Positions 1-6,192 of a stretch of DNA of 6,410 bases are shown here, in pieces. The number at the start of each line of letters is the position of its first letter. The first letter of the stretch is position 1. The notes beneath the pieces were generated by a model. The model did no database searches. It saw nothing but the letters and a program-made list of their open reading frames with translations, and had not been told where the DNA came from. The DNA is from Bacillota bacterium (GTDB lineage: Bacteria; Bacillota; Clostridia; Peptostreptococcales; Anaerovoracaceae). The stretch is taken from NCBI GenBank assembly GCA_016284485.1, contig JAEEOX010000207.1:1-6410 (forward strand), in the 5' to 3' direction. The position numbers and the translations under genes were made by a program.

Positions 1-1
1 C

Positions 2-1081
2 ATCCTCATGGAGGAGGGCAGGATCGTCAGGGACACAACCCCTGATGAGCTGCTGAGCACAGACCTCATTGAGAAGGCCGGGGTCAGGGAACCTCTGTAC
101 ATAACTGCTCTCAAGTATGCCGGAGTGGAACTCACACCTGAGATGAGACCTTCGTCCCTGGATTCCATTGTTCTCTCTGATGATGACAGGGGGAGGGTGA
201 GAGACTGGTTCAGCAAAACATCCGCTGCCGCCAGTCCGTCCCGCACCCAGCCGGTGCTTCAGGTCAGGAATCTGAACTTCACATACAGGAGCGACCGCTC
301 CCAGGCTGAGGATCATCACGCCTTAAAGGACATAAACGTGGACCTGATGAAGGGCGAGATGATGGCCATAGTGGGCACCAACGGCGCAGGCAAGTCAACC
401 TTCTCAAAGGTTATCTGCGGCTTCGAGAAACACGACTCCGGAAGCCTCCTTTTGAATGGCCAGGATCTCAGCGAGATGTCCATAAAAGAGAGGGCAGACC
501 ACATAGGCTACATCATGCAGGACCCCAATCAGATGATCTCCAAGACCATGATCTTCGACGAGGTGGCCATGGGACTGAGGAACAGGGGACTGTCCGAGGA
601 AGCGGTGACCGAAAAGGTCAACGAGACTCTCAAGACCTGCGGACTCTGGCCCTTCAGGAACTGGCCTGTAAGCGCCCTGAGCTACGGCCAGAAAAAGAGA
701 GTTACCATCGCGTCCATCCTTGCCCTTGAGCCTGAGATCATGATCCTGGACGAGCCCACCGCAGGCCAGGACTACAGGCACTACACGGAGATCATGGAGT
801 TCCTCAAAAGTCTGAATGAGAGAGGCATGACCGTAGCGCTGATCACTCACGACATGCATCTCATGCTGGAATATGCGGAGAGATCCGTGGTGTTCTCAGA
901 CGGGCAGATCATAGCTGACGATACGGCAGCGAACATACTGACCGACAGAGATATCATCTCCAGAGCCAGCCTTAAGGAGACATCCCTCTACCGGCTGGCG
1001 GAGATCTGCGGCATCGAAGACGCCCGCAGATTCGTGGAGCACTTCATAGACTACGAGAGGAGGTACAAACGTAATGCGTAA
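2..1081 (+). CDS. ECF transporter ATPase, fused two-domain type (5' end missing)
   Basis: Energy-coupling ATPase of an ECF-type micronutrient importer, working on the cytoplasmic face with EcfT and an S component. The frame is open from base 2, and its first residues (ILMEEGRIV) read like the end of a first ABC domain, so the true start lies left of the window. A linker follows with REPLYITALKYAG, resembling DUF3744, which separates the two ABC domains in this ATPase class. The second ABC domain is complete. Numbered from the Met at base 8, it has Walker A GTNGAGKS at 123-130, the Q-loop glutamine in YIMQDPNQ, signature LSYGQ at 224-228 (Tyr in place of the first Gly of LSGGQ), Walker B IMILDE at 244-249 and the H-loop His281. 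The last 8 bases overlap the EcfT gene. The family is secure. The substrate cannot be inferred because no S component or riboswitch is visible. Confidence 0.93.
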   Translation: MLMEEGRIVRDTTPDELLSTDLIEKAGVREPLYITALKYAGVELTPEMRPSSLDSIVLSDDDRGRVRDWFSKTSAAASPSRTQPVLQVRNLNFTYRSDRSQAEDHHALKDINVDLMKGEMMAIVGTNGAGKSTFSKVICGFEKHDSGSLLLNGQDLSEMSIKERADHIGYIMQDPNQMISKTMIFDEVAMGLRNRGLSEEAVTEKVNETLKTCGLWPFRNWPVSALSYGQKKRVTIASILALEPEIMILDEPTAGQDYRHYTEIMEFLKSLNERGMTVALITHDMHLMLEYAERSVVFSDGQIIADDTAANILTDRDIISRASLKETSLYRLAEICGIEDARRFVEHFIDYERRYKRNA

Positions 1082-1901
1082 CCTCTTCAACTACATCGAC
1101 AGGAAGTCGAGGATCCACGAGCTTACGGGAGCCACCAAACTGGTGTGCCTGCTTCTCTGGTCATTCGCCACCATGATGACCTACGATACCAGGATACTGA
1201 TAGCCTTGCCCTTCCTTGCGTTCCTGCTTTTCTATCTGTCGAAGATCAGGCTGAGGGACGTTAGCTTCATGCTGGGATTCACCTTGGTGTTCATGGTGCT
1301 CAACAACGTGCTGGTATTCCTGTTCAGCCCTGAACACGGCGTGGAGATCTACGGGACGAGCCACGTGATCGCGCAGCTCTGGGGAGACCATGTGCTGACC
1401 CTGGAGCAGCTCTGGTACCACCTGAACCTGGTGCTCAAGTACCTGAGTTCCATACCCATCGTGCTCCTTTTCGTGTGCACCACCCAGCCCAGCGAGTTCG
1501 CCGCATCCTTAAACAGGATCGGCGTGCCCTATACCGTATCCTACGCGGTGGCCCTTGCCCTGAGATATATCCCCGACATCCAGAAGGAATACAACGACAT
1601 CTCCAAGGCACAGCAGGCCAGGGGCATCGAGATGAGCCGGAAAGTTTCCCTGGTGAAGCGCCTCAGGGCCGCTTCCACCATACTGATACCTCTGATCATG
1701 CTCAGCATGGATCAGATCGAGACGGTGTCCAACGCCATGGAACTGAGGGGCTTCGGCAAGAACAAAAAAAGGACCTGGTATATGGCGAGGCCATTTACCA
1801 GGTGGGATATTCTGAGTATGGTGTTTTGCGCAGTCCTTCTGGGGCTGGCCATCTGGTCCAACGTATCCAGGGGAACCAGGTTCTGGAGTCCCTGGATGTG
1901 A
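1074..1901 (+). CDS. ecfT: ECF transporter transmembrane component EcfT
   Basis: Integral membrane coupling subunit that links the ATPase to the substrate-binding S protein. The protein is 275 aa, a usual length for EcfT (CbiQ/YkoC family). Hydrophobic stretches lie near residues 22-35, 40-56, 65-84, 122-137, 152-166, 200-212 and 246-264. The cytoplasmic coupling region has the two short Arg-Gly motifs that contact the ATPases: AQQARGIE around 179-186 and AMELRGFG at 221-228. The second keeps Arg-Gly but has Leu where Ala is common. RYIPDIQKE at 164-172 is also typical. The ATG at 1074 has AGGAGG at 1058-1063, ten bases upstream and inside the ATPase gene, and the overlap suggests coupled translation. 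Its TGA abuts the stop of the convergent PAP2 gene, with no obvious terminator between them. Confidence 0.93.
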   Translation: MRNLFNYIDRKSRIHELTGATKLVCLLLWSFATMMTYDTRILIALPFLAFLLFYLSKIRLRDVSFMLGFTLVFMVLNNVLVFLFSPEHGVEIYGTSHVIAQLWGDHVLTLEQLWYHLNLVLKYLSSIPIVLLFVCTTQPSEFAASLNRIGVPYTVSYAVALALRYIPDIQKEYNDISKAQQARGIEMSRKVSLVKRLRAASTILIPLIMLSMDQIETVSNAMELRGFGKNKKRTWYMARPFTRWDILSMVFCAVLLGLAIWSNVSRGTRFWSPWM

Positions 1902-2870
1902 TCAGGCCTTTCTTCTGTCCTGCACAAGCTTGATGAACAGGGGATAGAGGCCGGTGGCGTAGAAGAATACCACAAAATACTTGATGATGTGCTCCGTGTG
2001 CTCGTCCAGAGAGGACAGCAGGAAGGGAAGCACAGCCAGATAAATTACAGCCAGGCTGAAGAATCCGCCCAGGAATCTTACGGCCAGCTGTTTTTTATTG
2101 CCTTCGACCCTGAAGTTCACGAAGGTCTTTTCGAAGGCCCAGCCCAGCAGGAAGCCCAGGAACATGCCTGCTCCGGTGAAGCAGTCGGTGAGCATCTCGT
2201 AGGGATCCGCCAGAAGCTGTCCGTTGGCGTCCACGTCCATGGGGTAGTCCTTGTTGACCAGGTAGATCATCGAGCCGGCCACGAAGAGGATGCCCAGGAT
2301 AAGGAGGATCAGCCTGGTCTTTCCCAGACCGGTCTCTCTGCCTTCGGCTGCGTCATGACGGGCGATGAGCTTTATGAAGTAAAGATTGATGATGAGAACG
2401 CAGATGCCTTCCATTATGGCAAAGGCCACGTCCATCAGGGTGTGGGCCCCCAGCCAGTTCCTGGCGAAGCCCGTAAGTATGATGAGGATGATCATGGCTG
2501 CCACAAGACCCTTGTGACGCTTGCCATAGACCGCAGTTCCTCCGTAGATCGCGGTGGCTGAAAGGGTGTGACCGCTGGGGAATGAGTATCCCGTGGCACC
2601 GGAGGCTGCAGCCTCCGCCACACTGAGCCGTGGGTCGCTTATCCAGGGCCTGAAGACGCAGGCAGTGTTCTTGAATACCTGGTTCAGCATGTAGCCGCCG
2701 GAAAATGATGCCAGTATGAAGGCGCCCCAGCGCTTGTCCATGCACCAGTAGACGAGGCTTGCTATGAAGATGCCTCCCAGGGTGACGAACTCGGAGATCC
2801 CGAGCAGAATGGTGTTGACGATCTCCGGAGAACCCTCTCTCAGGAGCTGAAGAGTATAAAGATAATCCAT
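1902..2870 (-). CDS. PAP2-family membrane phosphatase
   Basis: Predicted membrane lipid-phosphate phosphatase. PAP2 enzymes remove phosphate from phosphatidate, undecaprenyl diphosphate or related lipids, with the active site at the outer membrane face. All three family motifs are present in the 322-aa protein: K67-x6-R74-P75, PSGH at 98-101, and R137-x5-H143-x3-D147, which supply the nucleophilic and acid histidines. The N-terminal 170 residues form the PAP2 core. Another 150 residues, with several further hydrophobic stretches (about 185-205, 230-245, 265-285, 295-315), make it longer than a minimal PAP2 protein of about 200 aa. The ATG at 2870 is preceded on the minus strand by a purine-rich AAAGGAAAGG ribosome binding site. 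The gene is monocistronic as far as seen and divergent from the B3/B4 gene. The lipid substrate is unknown; undecaprenyl diphosphate recycling is one possibility. Confidence 0.92.
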   Translation of the reverse strand: MDYLYTLQLLREGSPEIVNTILLGISEFVTLGGIFIASLVYWCMDKRWGAFILASFSGGYMLNQVFKNTACVFRPWISDPRLSVAEAAASGATGYSFPSGHTLSATAIYGGTAVYGKRHKGLVAAMIILIILTGFARNWLGAHTLMDVAFAIMEGICVLIINLYFIKLIARHDAAEGRETGLGKTRLILLILGILFVAGSMIYLVNKDYPMDVDANGQLLADPYEMLTDCFTGAGMFLGFLLGWAFEKTFVNFRVEGNKKQLAVRFLGGFFSLAVIYLAVLPFLLSSLDEHTEHIIKYFVVFFYATGLYPLFIKLVQDRRKA

Positions 2871-2911
2871 GACCTTTCCTTTTTCTGTGAGATTGTATTT
2901 TTTGCGCCTCC

Positions 2912-2940
2912 ATTATATCAAGAAACTTGACAGTCAGAAA
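2912..2940 (-). promoter_or_regulatory. Predicted promoter of the PAP2 gene (extended -10)
   Basis: On the minus strand TATAAT lies at 2917-2912, preceded by TGA, giving an extended -10 (TGnTATAAT). A weak -35 (TTTCTG, 2940-2935) sits 17 bases upstream. Transcription would start near 2905, leaving a leader of about 35 bases. The element crosses the plus-strand promoter of the B3/B4 gene. Confidence 0.55.
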
Positions 2941-2955
2941 GTGATTTTGTATAAT
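2927..2955 (+). promoter_or_regulatory. Full-consensus SigA promoter of the B3/B4 gene
   Basis: TTGACA at 2927-2932 and TATAAT at 2950-2955 match the housekeeping sigma consensus in all twelve positions, with the optimal 17-base spacer. The expected start is near 2962, giving a leader of about 110 nt before the ATG at 3072. Strength this high suggests strong expression unless it is repressed or competed for by the crossed PAP2 promoter. Confidence 0.82.
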
Positions 2956-3071
2956 TTCGCCAGTAAAGAGAATAAGTCTGCCGCCGGGTAGAAACAGTCA
3001 GATCGCACGCGCATGTCGTTAGGCCTTAGAAGACATGTGACAGTACGGTCTATATTTTTAGGAGAAACAAA

Positions 3072-3782
3072 ATGAAAAAATTCGTAATGGAGAAACCGTT
3101 CCTGGAGCTTTTCCCCGATGCAGAGATAGGCATTCTGGTGCTGGAGGGGATCGACAACCACGTCAAGGAAGAGGAGAAGTACGCCCCCTGGCTCAGACAG
3201 TGCGAGAAGGAAGCCGCCAAGTACTTCCCCGCAGAGGTCTGGGTGGATAACCCGGTGGTGAAGACCTGGAGAGAAGCATTCCAGAAGTTCAAGACCAAGA
3301 AGGGCGTCCGCTGTTCCATCGAAGCCCTGCTCAAGCGCGTATCCAACGGAAACGAGATCGGCTGCATCAACCCCCTGGTGGATATCTATAACGGAATATC
3401 CATGAAGTACGGCATGCCTGTGGGCGGCGAGAACATCGACGCCTTCGACGGCGACATCCGCCTGGCCGTAGCCGACGGAGGAGAGTACTTCGTGACCTAC
3501 GGCTCCGATAAGGACGAGCCGGCCCTTGAGGGAGAGGTCATCTACAAGGACAACACAGGAGCCATCTGCCGCTGCTGGAACTGGAGGGAATCCGTGCGCA
3601 CCATGCTTGAAGAGGACGTTACACACGCCTTCATGATCATCGAGCAGGTGAATTCCGACCGTCACGACGAGATGGAAGCAGCCCTTGACGAACTCGGTCA
3701 GATGGTCACTGCCGAGCTGGGCGGGACCTGCACCAAATATATCGCAAACGCAGCCAATCCGGAGATCGTCATCGAGGAATAA
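3072..3782 (+). CDS. Solo B3/B4 domain protein (PheRS beta-like, COG3382 type)
   Basis: A 236-aa soluble protein that looks like the free-standing version of the B3/B4 domain of phenylalanyl-tRNA synthetase beta. In the synthetase this domain forms the editing site that hydrolyses mischarged Tyr-tRNA(Phe). I recognise it from NPVVKTWREAFQKFKTKKGVR at about 60-80 (two halves: NPVVKTWREAF, QKFKTKKGVR), INPLVDIYNGIS at 99-110, PVGGENIDAFDGDIRLA at 116-132 and RCWNWRES at 167-174. There is no signal peptide or membrane segment. The start is set by AGGAG at 3060-3064, seven bases before the ATG. It is expressed alone, from its own consensus promoter to its own terminator. An aminoacyl-tRNA trans-editing or RNA-binding role is an inference from the domain. 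No catalytic activity can be read from the sequence, and the catalytic residues were not mapped. Confidence 0.88.
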   Translation: MKKFVMEKPFLELFPDAEIGILVLEGIDNHVKEEEKYAPWLRQCEKEAAKYFPAEVWVDNPVVKTWREAFQKFKTKKGVRCSIEALLKRVSNGNEIGCINPLVDIYNGISMKYGMPVGGENIDAFDGDIRLAVADGGEYFVTYGSDKDEPALEGEVIYKDNTGAICRCWNWRESVRTMLEEDVTHAFMIIEQVNSDRHDEMEAALDELGQMVTAELGGTCTKYIANAANPEIVIEE

Positions 3783-3824
3783 TACCTTCTGCACAAAAAA
3801 TCCGATCATCATGTGAGTGGATCG

Positions 3825-3862
3825 CCGCCTTTTACCGACAAAGGGTTAAAAGGCGGTTTTTT
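3825..3862 (+). terminator. Intrinsic terminator after the B3/B4 gene
   Basis: A perfect 10-bp stem (CCGCCTTTTA, 3825-3834, with TAAAAGGCGG, 3847-3856) closes a 12-base loop and is followed by six T residues at 3857-3862. It lies 42 bases after the B3/B4 stop and 56 bases before the lipoprotein start. It ends the first transcript and may attenuate readthrough into the second. Confidence 0.88.
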
Positions 3863-3874
3863 ATATACATATCC

Positions 3875-3903
3875 GGGGCGCTCAGGGGAAAAGGATGCGC
3901 CCC
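3875..3903 (+). other. GC-only hairpin in the leader of the lipoprotein gene
   Basis: GGGGCGC (3875-3881) pairs perfectly with GCGCCCC (3897-3903) around a 15-base loop, ending five bases before the ribosome binding site. It has no T tract, so it is not a terminator. It also buries an upstream in-frame ATG at 3895. A role in mRNA stability or translation control is possible but not shown. Confidence 0.5.
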
Positions 3904-3908
3904 CTCAT

Positions 3909-3913
3909 GGAGG
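3909..3913 (+). promoter_or_regulatory. Ribosome binding site that fixes the lipoprotein start
   Basis: GGAGG lies five bases before the ATG at 3919. Two in-frame ATGs upstream (3895 and 3907) lack such a site, and starting there would put a negatively charged MEVE-type stretch in front of the signal peptide. The 3919 start gives a classical MKSIIRNK signal sequence. Confidence 0.8.
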
Positions 3914-3918
3914 TCGAA

Positions 3919-4998
3919 ATGAAAAGTATCATAAGAAATAAGGCAGTTTGTGTATTAGTGGCGGTTCTCATGGTCTGCACCCTGATCCTGACCGGGTGTG
4001 GCGGAAGCAACGGGGCAGACTCGTATATCACTGATGAGAAGTCCTACGACGGGGCACCGTCAGAGCAGGCGGAGCGGAACTCCGGATTCAGCGGAGCAGA
4101 AGGGGATTATGCTGTAAACGATGCGGAGATCAGCCCCGATGGAAACAGCGCAGGCTACTTCGTGGGAAACCTGCCTGCAACCGTTGATTCAAGCAGAGTG
4201 AAACTGATCTATACTGCGGATGTCAGGGTGGAGACCATGGATTTCGACCAGACCATGAAGGATCTGACGGCCATGGTGGAAAAGTATGAGGGATACTTCG
4301 AGTCATCCTACACTGAGAACGGAAGCTACTGGTCCAACGAAAACTATATCTACGGCAGCTTCACTGTAAGGATCCCCTCAGACAAGTATCAGGAGTTCGT
4401 TTCCTCTGTCTCCGACGGAATGCACGTGACACAGCTGAGCCAGAACGTTCAGGACATAGGACAGGCCTACTACGAGGCTGAGAGCCACCTTGAGACTCTG
4501 AGGAACAAGCATGAGAGACTGGAGGCCCTCCTTAAGCAGGCCTCGAGCCTTTCCGACATCATAGAACTTGAAAACGCGCTGTCCCAGACAGAGTATGAGA
4601 TCGAGATGTATTCCAATGATCTGGAGAGATATGACAGCCTCCTGGATTATTCCACAGTGAACGTCACCGTAGAGACGGCATACCAGTATTCACCCGGGGT
4701 GGGTGAGGAGAGAGGCTTCTTCCAGAGAGTGTGGGAGAGCATCAAGAACGGCCTGGCAGGCTTCAGAGAGGGATTCACAGACTTCTGCGAATGGATCGGC
4801 TATCACCTGATCCAGATCCTGATCGTCATCGTTCTGGTGGTGCTTTTCGTAAAGTACGGCCCTCACACCAGAGATAAGCTGAGAGCCGCAAAGGGCGCAA
4901 AAAAGAACAGGAAGAAGGCCGGCGGTGAGATCGAGGCCGTGAGACCGGAAGGAAGTGAAGAAAAGGCGGAAGTGCCGGAACCGACAGAAGAAAAATAG
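3919..4998 (+). CDS. DUF4349 lipoprotein with C-terminal membrane helix
   Basis: A 359-aa envelope protein of unknown function. Numbered from the ATG at 3919, the signal peptide is MKSIIRNK plus a hydrophobic core, ending in the lipobox L24-T-G-C27, so Cys27 should be lipidated outside the membrane. Residues 28 to about 90 are polar and low in complexity. The DUF4349 core begins near 93 (VKLIYTADVRVETMDFDQT), includes GSFTVRIPSDKYQEF, and holds a heptad-like coiled coil at about 183-241 with LENALSQTEYEIE. After YSTVNVTVE comes an amphipathic stretch, a strong membrane helix at about 295-311 (LIQILIVIVLVVLFV), and a Lys/Arg-rich then Glu-rich tail. The tail is predicted to be cytosolic. No convincing promoter is visible between the preceding terminator and this gene. 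It is convergent with the lipid kinase gene. Confidence 0.9.
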   Translation: MKSIIRNKAVCVLVAVLMVCTLILTGCGGSNGADSYITDEKSYDGAPSEQAERNSGFSGAEGDYAVNDAEISPDGNSAGYFVGNLPATVDSSRVKLIYTADVRVETMDFDQTMKDLTAMVEKYEGYFESSYTENGSYWSNENYIYGSFTVRIPSDKYQEFVSSVSDGMHVTQLSQNVQDIGQAYYEAESHLETLRNKHERLEALLKQASSLSDIIELENALSQTEYEIEMYSNDLERYDSLLDYSTVNVTVETAYQYSPGVGEERGFFQRVWESIKNGLAGFREGFTDFCEWIGYHLIQILIVIVLVVLFVKYGPHTRDKLRAAKGAKKNRKKAGGEIEAVRPEGSEEKAEVPEPTEEK

Positions 4999-5014
4999 CG
5001 AGCATACATAAATG

Positions 5015-5043
5015 AAAAGCAGGCCCTAGCGGCCTGCTTTTTT
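5015..5043. terminator. Bidirectional terminator between convergent genes
   Basis: GCAGGCC (5019-5025) pairs with GGCCTGC (5031-5037) around a five-base loop. The stem can be extended by four A-T pairs (5015-5018 with 5038-5041). On the plus strand it is followed by six Ts (5038-5043), terminating the lipoprotein transcript. On the minus strand the tail has four Ts, serving the lipid kinase gene, whose TAG stop (5028-5026) lies in the loop. Confidence 0.87.
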
Positions 5044-5922
5044 GATGAGATGTATAACGTTGTGTTTGTTTTCGATATGTATGTCTGGGACTCCCTTCTG
5101 GTACTCGCCGTCCAGGGACCAGTCCACTGCTTCGGGGATCTCGAAGCAGAAGCTTTTGCCCTCCAAGAAGGTCAGCATGGGTGTCGAGGCGTAGTCCTGC
5201 ATGGCAACGGCTCTCACCAGATCGCCGATCTCGAAGATATCCTGGGAATCCTTGACCAGCATCAGCTCGAACAGTCCGTCCGAAAGGTCCACGTCCTCGG
5301 GCTTGAGTTTCAGGATGCCTCCCATGGATGTGGAGTTTGACACCGCACCGAAGAGATAGTTTCCCTCGTAGACCTTGCTGTCCACAGTGACTTTGGCGTG
5401 GATGGGACGGATGTCCGGTATCGTCGCTGCACCGCTGAGGACGTAGGCAAGATGACCGAGAACATTCTTGATGTCCTGAGGCGTGTCGTAAGATGCCTTG
5501 GCAAAGGCGCCGAAGCAGGCCACGTATGTGAACGTCCTGTCGTTGAAAAGCCCGCAGTCCACGTCCACCGGCTCCCCGAGGCAAATGTCCTCGGCAGCCT
5601 GGGGGATGTCCTTGGAAAGTCCCATGGACATCGCGAAGTCGTTGGTGGAACCCGCAGGGATATAGCCAAGGGGAATCTGGAGCCCGGAGCTCATGAGCCC
5701 GGACACCACCTCGTTATATGTGCCGTCGCCGCCCATGGCCACGACTATGTCGTGGGATGCGCCATACTGGATGACGTATTCCTTGCCGTCGCCCCGCTTA
5801 AGTGTGGGAAGGGCGGTGGTGGTGAACCCGTGAGAAAGGAAAATCTCCAGCACCTGAGAAAGGTAACGGGCGGACTTCCTTGTTCCTGAATTGGGATTGT
5901 AGATAAGAAGTATTTTTTTCAT
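5026..5922 (-). CDS. Diacylglycerol kinase family lipid kinase (DgkB/YegS type)
   Basis: Cytosolic, membrane-associated lipid kinase that transfers the ATP gamma-phosphate to diacylglycerol or a similar lipid; in Gram-positives DgkB returns diacylglycerol to phosphatidate. The 298-aa protein has the usual length and motifs: NPNSG at 9-13, the nucleotide-binding GGDGT at 64-68, PAGSTNDFA at 89-97, LSDGLFEL at 213-220 near the structural metal site, and the C-terminal DGE at 271-273 expected to hold the catalytic glutamate. The start was placed at the ATG at 5922 because MKKILLIYNPNSG is the normal N terminus. The frame stays open to 6030, but the extra 36 residues look non-coding. The ribosome binding site is weak (GCGAGA). 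The last codons (KKAGR) are encoded by one arm of the terminator stem. Exact substrate unknown. Confidence 0.92.
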   Translation of the reverse strand: MKKILLIYNPNSGTRKSARYLSQVLEIFLSHGFTTTALPTLKRGDGKEYVIQYGASHDIVVAMGGDGTYNEVVSGLMSSGLQIPLGYIPAGSTNDFAMSMGLSKDIPQAAEDICLGEPVDVDCGLFNDRTFTYVACFGAFAKASYDTPQDIKNVLGHLAYVLSGAATIPDIRPIHAKVTVDSKVYEGNYLFGAVSNSTSMGGILKLKPEDVDLSDGLFELMLVKDSQDIFEIGDLVRAVAMQDYASTPMLTFLEGKSFCFEIPEAVDWSLDGEYQKGVPDIHIENKHNVIHLIKKAGR

Positions 5923-6001
5923 GATCTCGCTGTTCAATGATCTTTGATAATGCTGTTCCGGCACAGCCTGCGCCTGAGGGCGGGGAATGCCGTGCATAGA
6001 A

Positions 6002-6030
6002 AAATTACCACAAAACAGTTTGCCCGTCAA
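6002..6030 (-). promoter_or_regulatory. Candidate promoter of the lipid kinase gene
   Basis: On the minus strand TTGACG (6030-6025) is followed after 17 bases by TAATTT (6007-6002), which is preceded by TGG as in an extended -10. The -35 is good and the -10 is poor. It would give a leader of about 75 bases. It stands back to back with the tRNA promoter, 11 bases away. Confidence 0.35.
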
Positions 6031-6041
6031 ATAAAAAGCAC

Positions 6042-6070
6042 TTGCAAAAGATCTTCTTATGTGATAGATT
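6042..6070 (+). promoter_or_regulatory. Promoter of the tRNA-Ser gene
   Basis: TTGCAA (6042-6047) and TAGATT (6065-6070) are separated by exactly 17 bases. Transcription would begin near 6077, about 25 bases before the mature tRNA 5' end, leaving a short leader for RNase P. Confidence 0.65.
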
Positions 6071-6101
6071 AATTTAAGTGTTTAGGCACAGATACCTATT
6101 T

Positions 6102-6187
6102 AGAGGGTTGACCGAGTGGCTAAGGAGCCGCATTGGAAATGCGGTAAGGCGCAAGCCCCGCGGGTTCGAGTCCCGTGCCCTCTGCCA
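6102..6187 (+). tRNA. tRNA-Ser (anticodon GGA)
   Basis: A complete class II tRNA that reads serine UCC/UCU codons. The acceptor stem is AGAGGGT (6102-6108) with GCCCTCT (6177-6183; one G-U pair), followed by discriminator G6184 as expected for serine and an encoded CCA (6185-6187). The anticodon stem is CCGCA (6128-6132) with TGCGG (6140-6144), and loop TTGGAAA carries GGA at 6135-6137. The long variable arm (6145-6159) has GGC/GCC around GCAA. The T arm is GCGGG (6160-6164), loop TTCGAGT, CCCGT (6172-6176). The D region holds the usual ACCGAGTGGCTAAGGA. It is a single gene with its own promoter and terminator. Confidence 0.97.
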
Positions 6188-6192
6188 GTATG

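Noticed and set aside
1905..1952. Terminator hairpin between EcfT and PAP2 (GGCCT with AGGCC)
   Set aside because: The stem is only five pairs across a 38-base loop, with no T tract, and it lies within the PAP2 coding sequence.
1989..2561. Open frame on the plus strand opposite the PAP2 gene
   Set aside because: It is antisense to a gene with all three PAP2 motifs. Its His/Gln/Glu-rich composition and lack of any motif mark it as a shadow.
2934..3812. Long open frame on the minus strand opposite the B3/B4 gene
   Set aside because: It lies opposite a gene with clear family motifs, and its residues (rich in Val, Leu, His, Gly) resemble an antisense reading with no recognisable domain.
4..3913. 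Eleven-base match CCTCATGGAGG at 4-14 and 3903-3913
   Set aside because: One copy is coding sequence and the other a ribosome binding site. The match is short and most likely chance.
5923..6030. N-terminal extension of the lipid kinase to an ATG at 6030
   Set aside because: The family N terminus is MKKILLIYNPNSG at 5922. The 36 extra residues have no family resemblance and would cover the candidate promoter.
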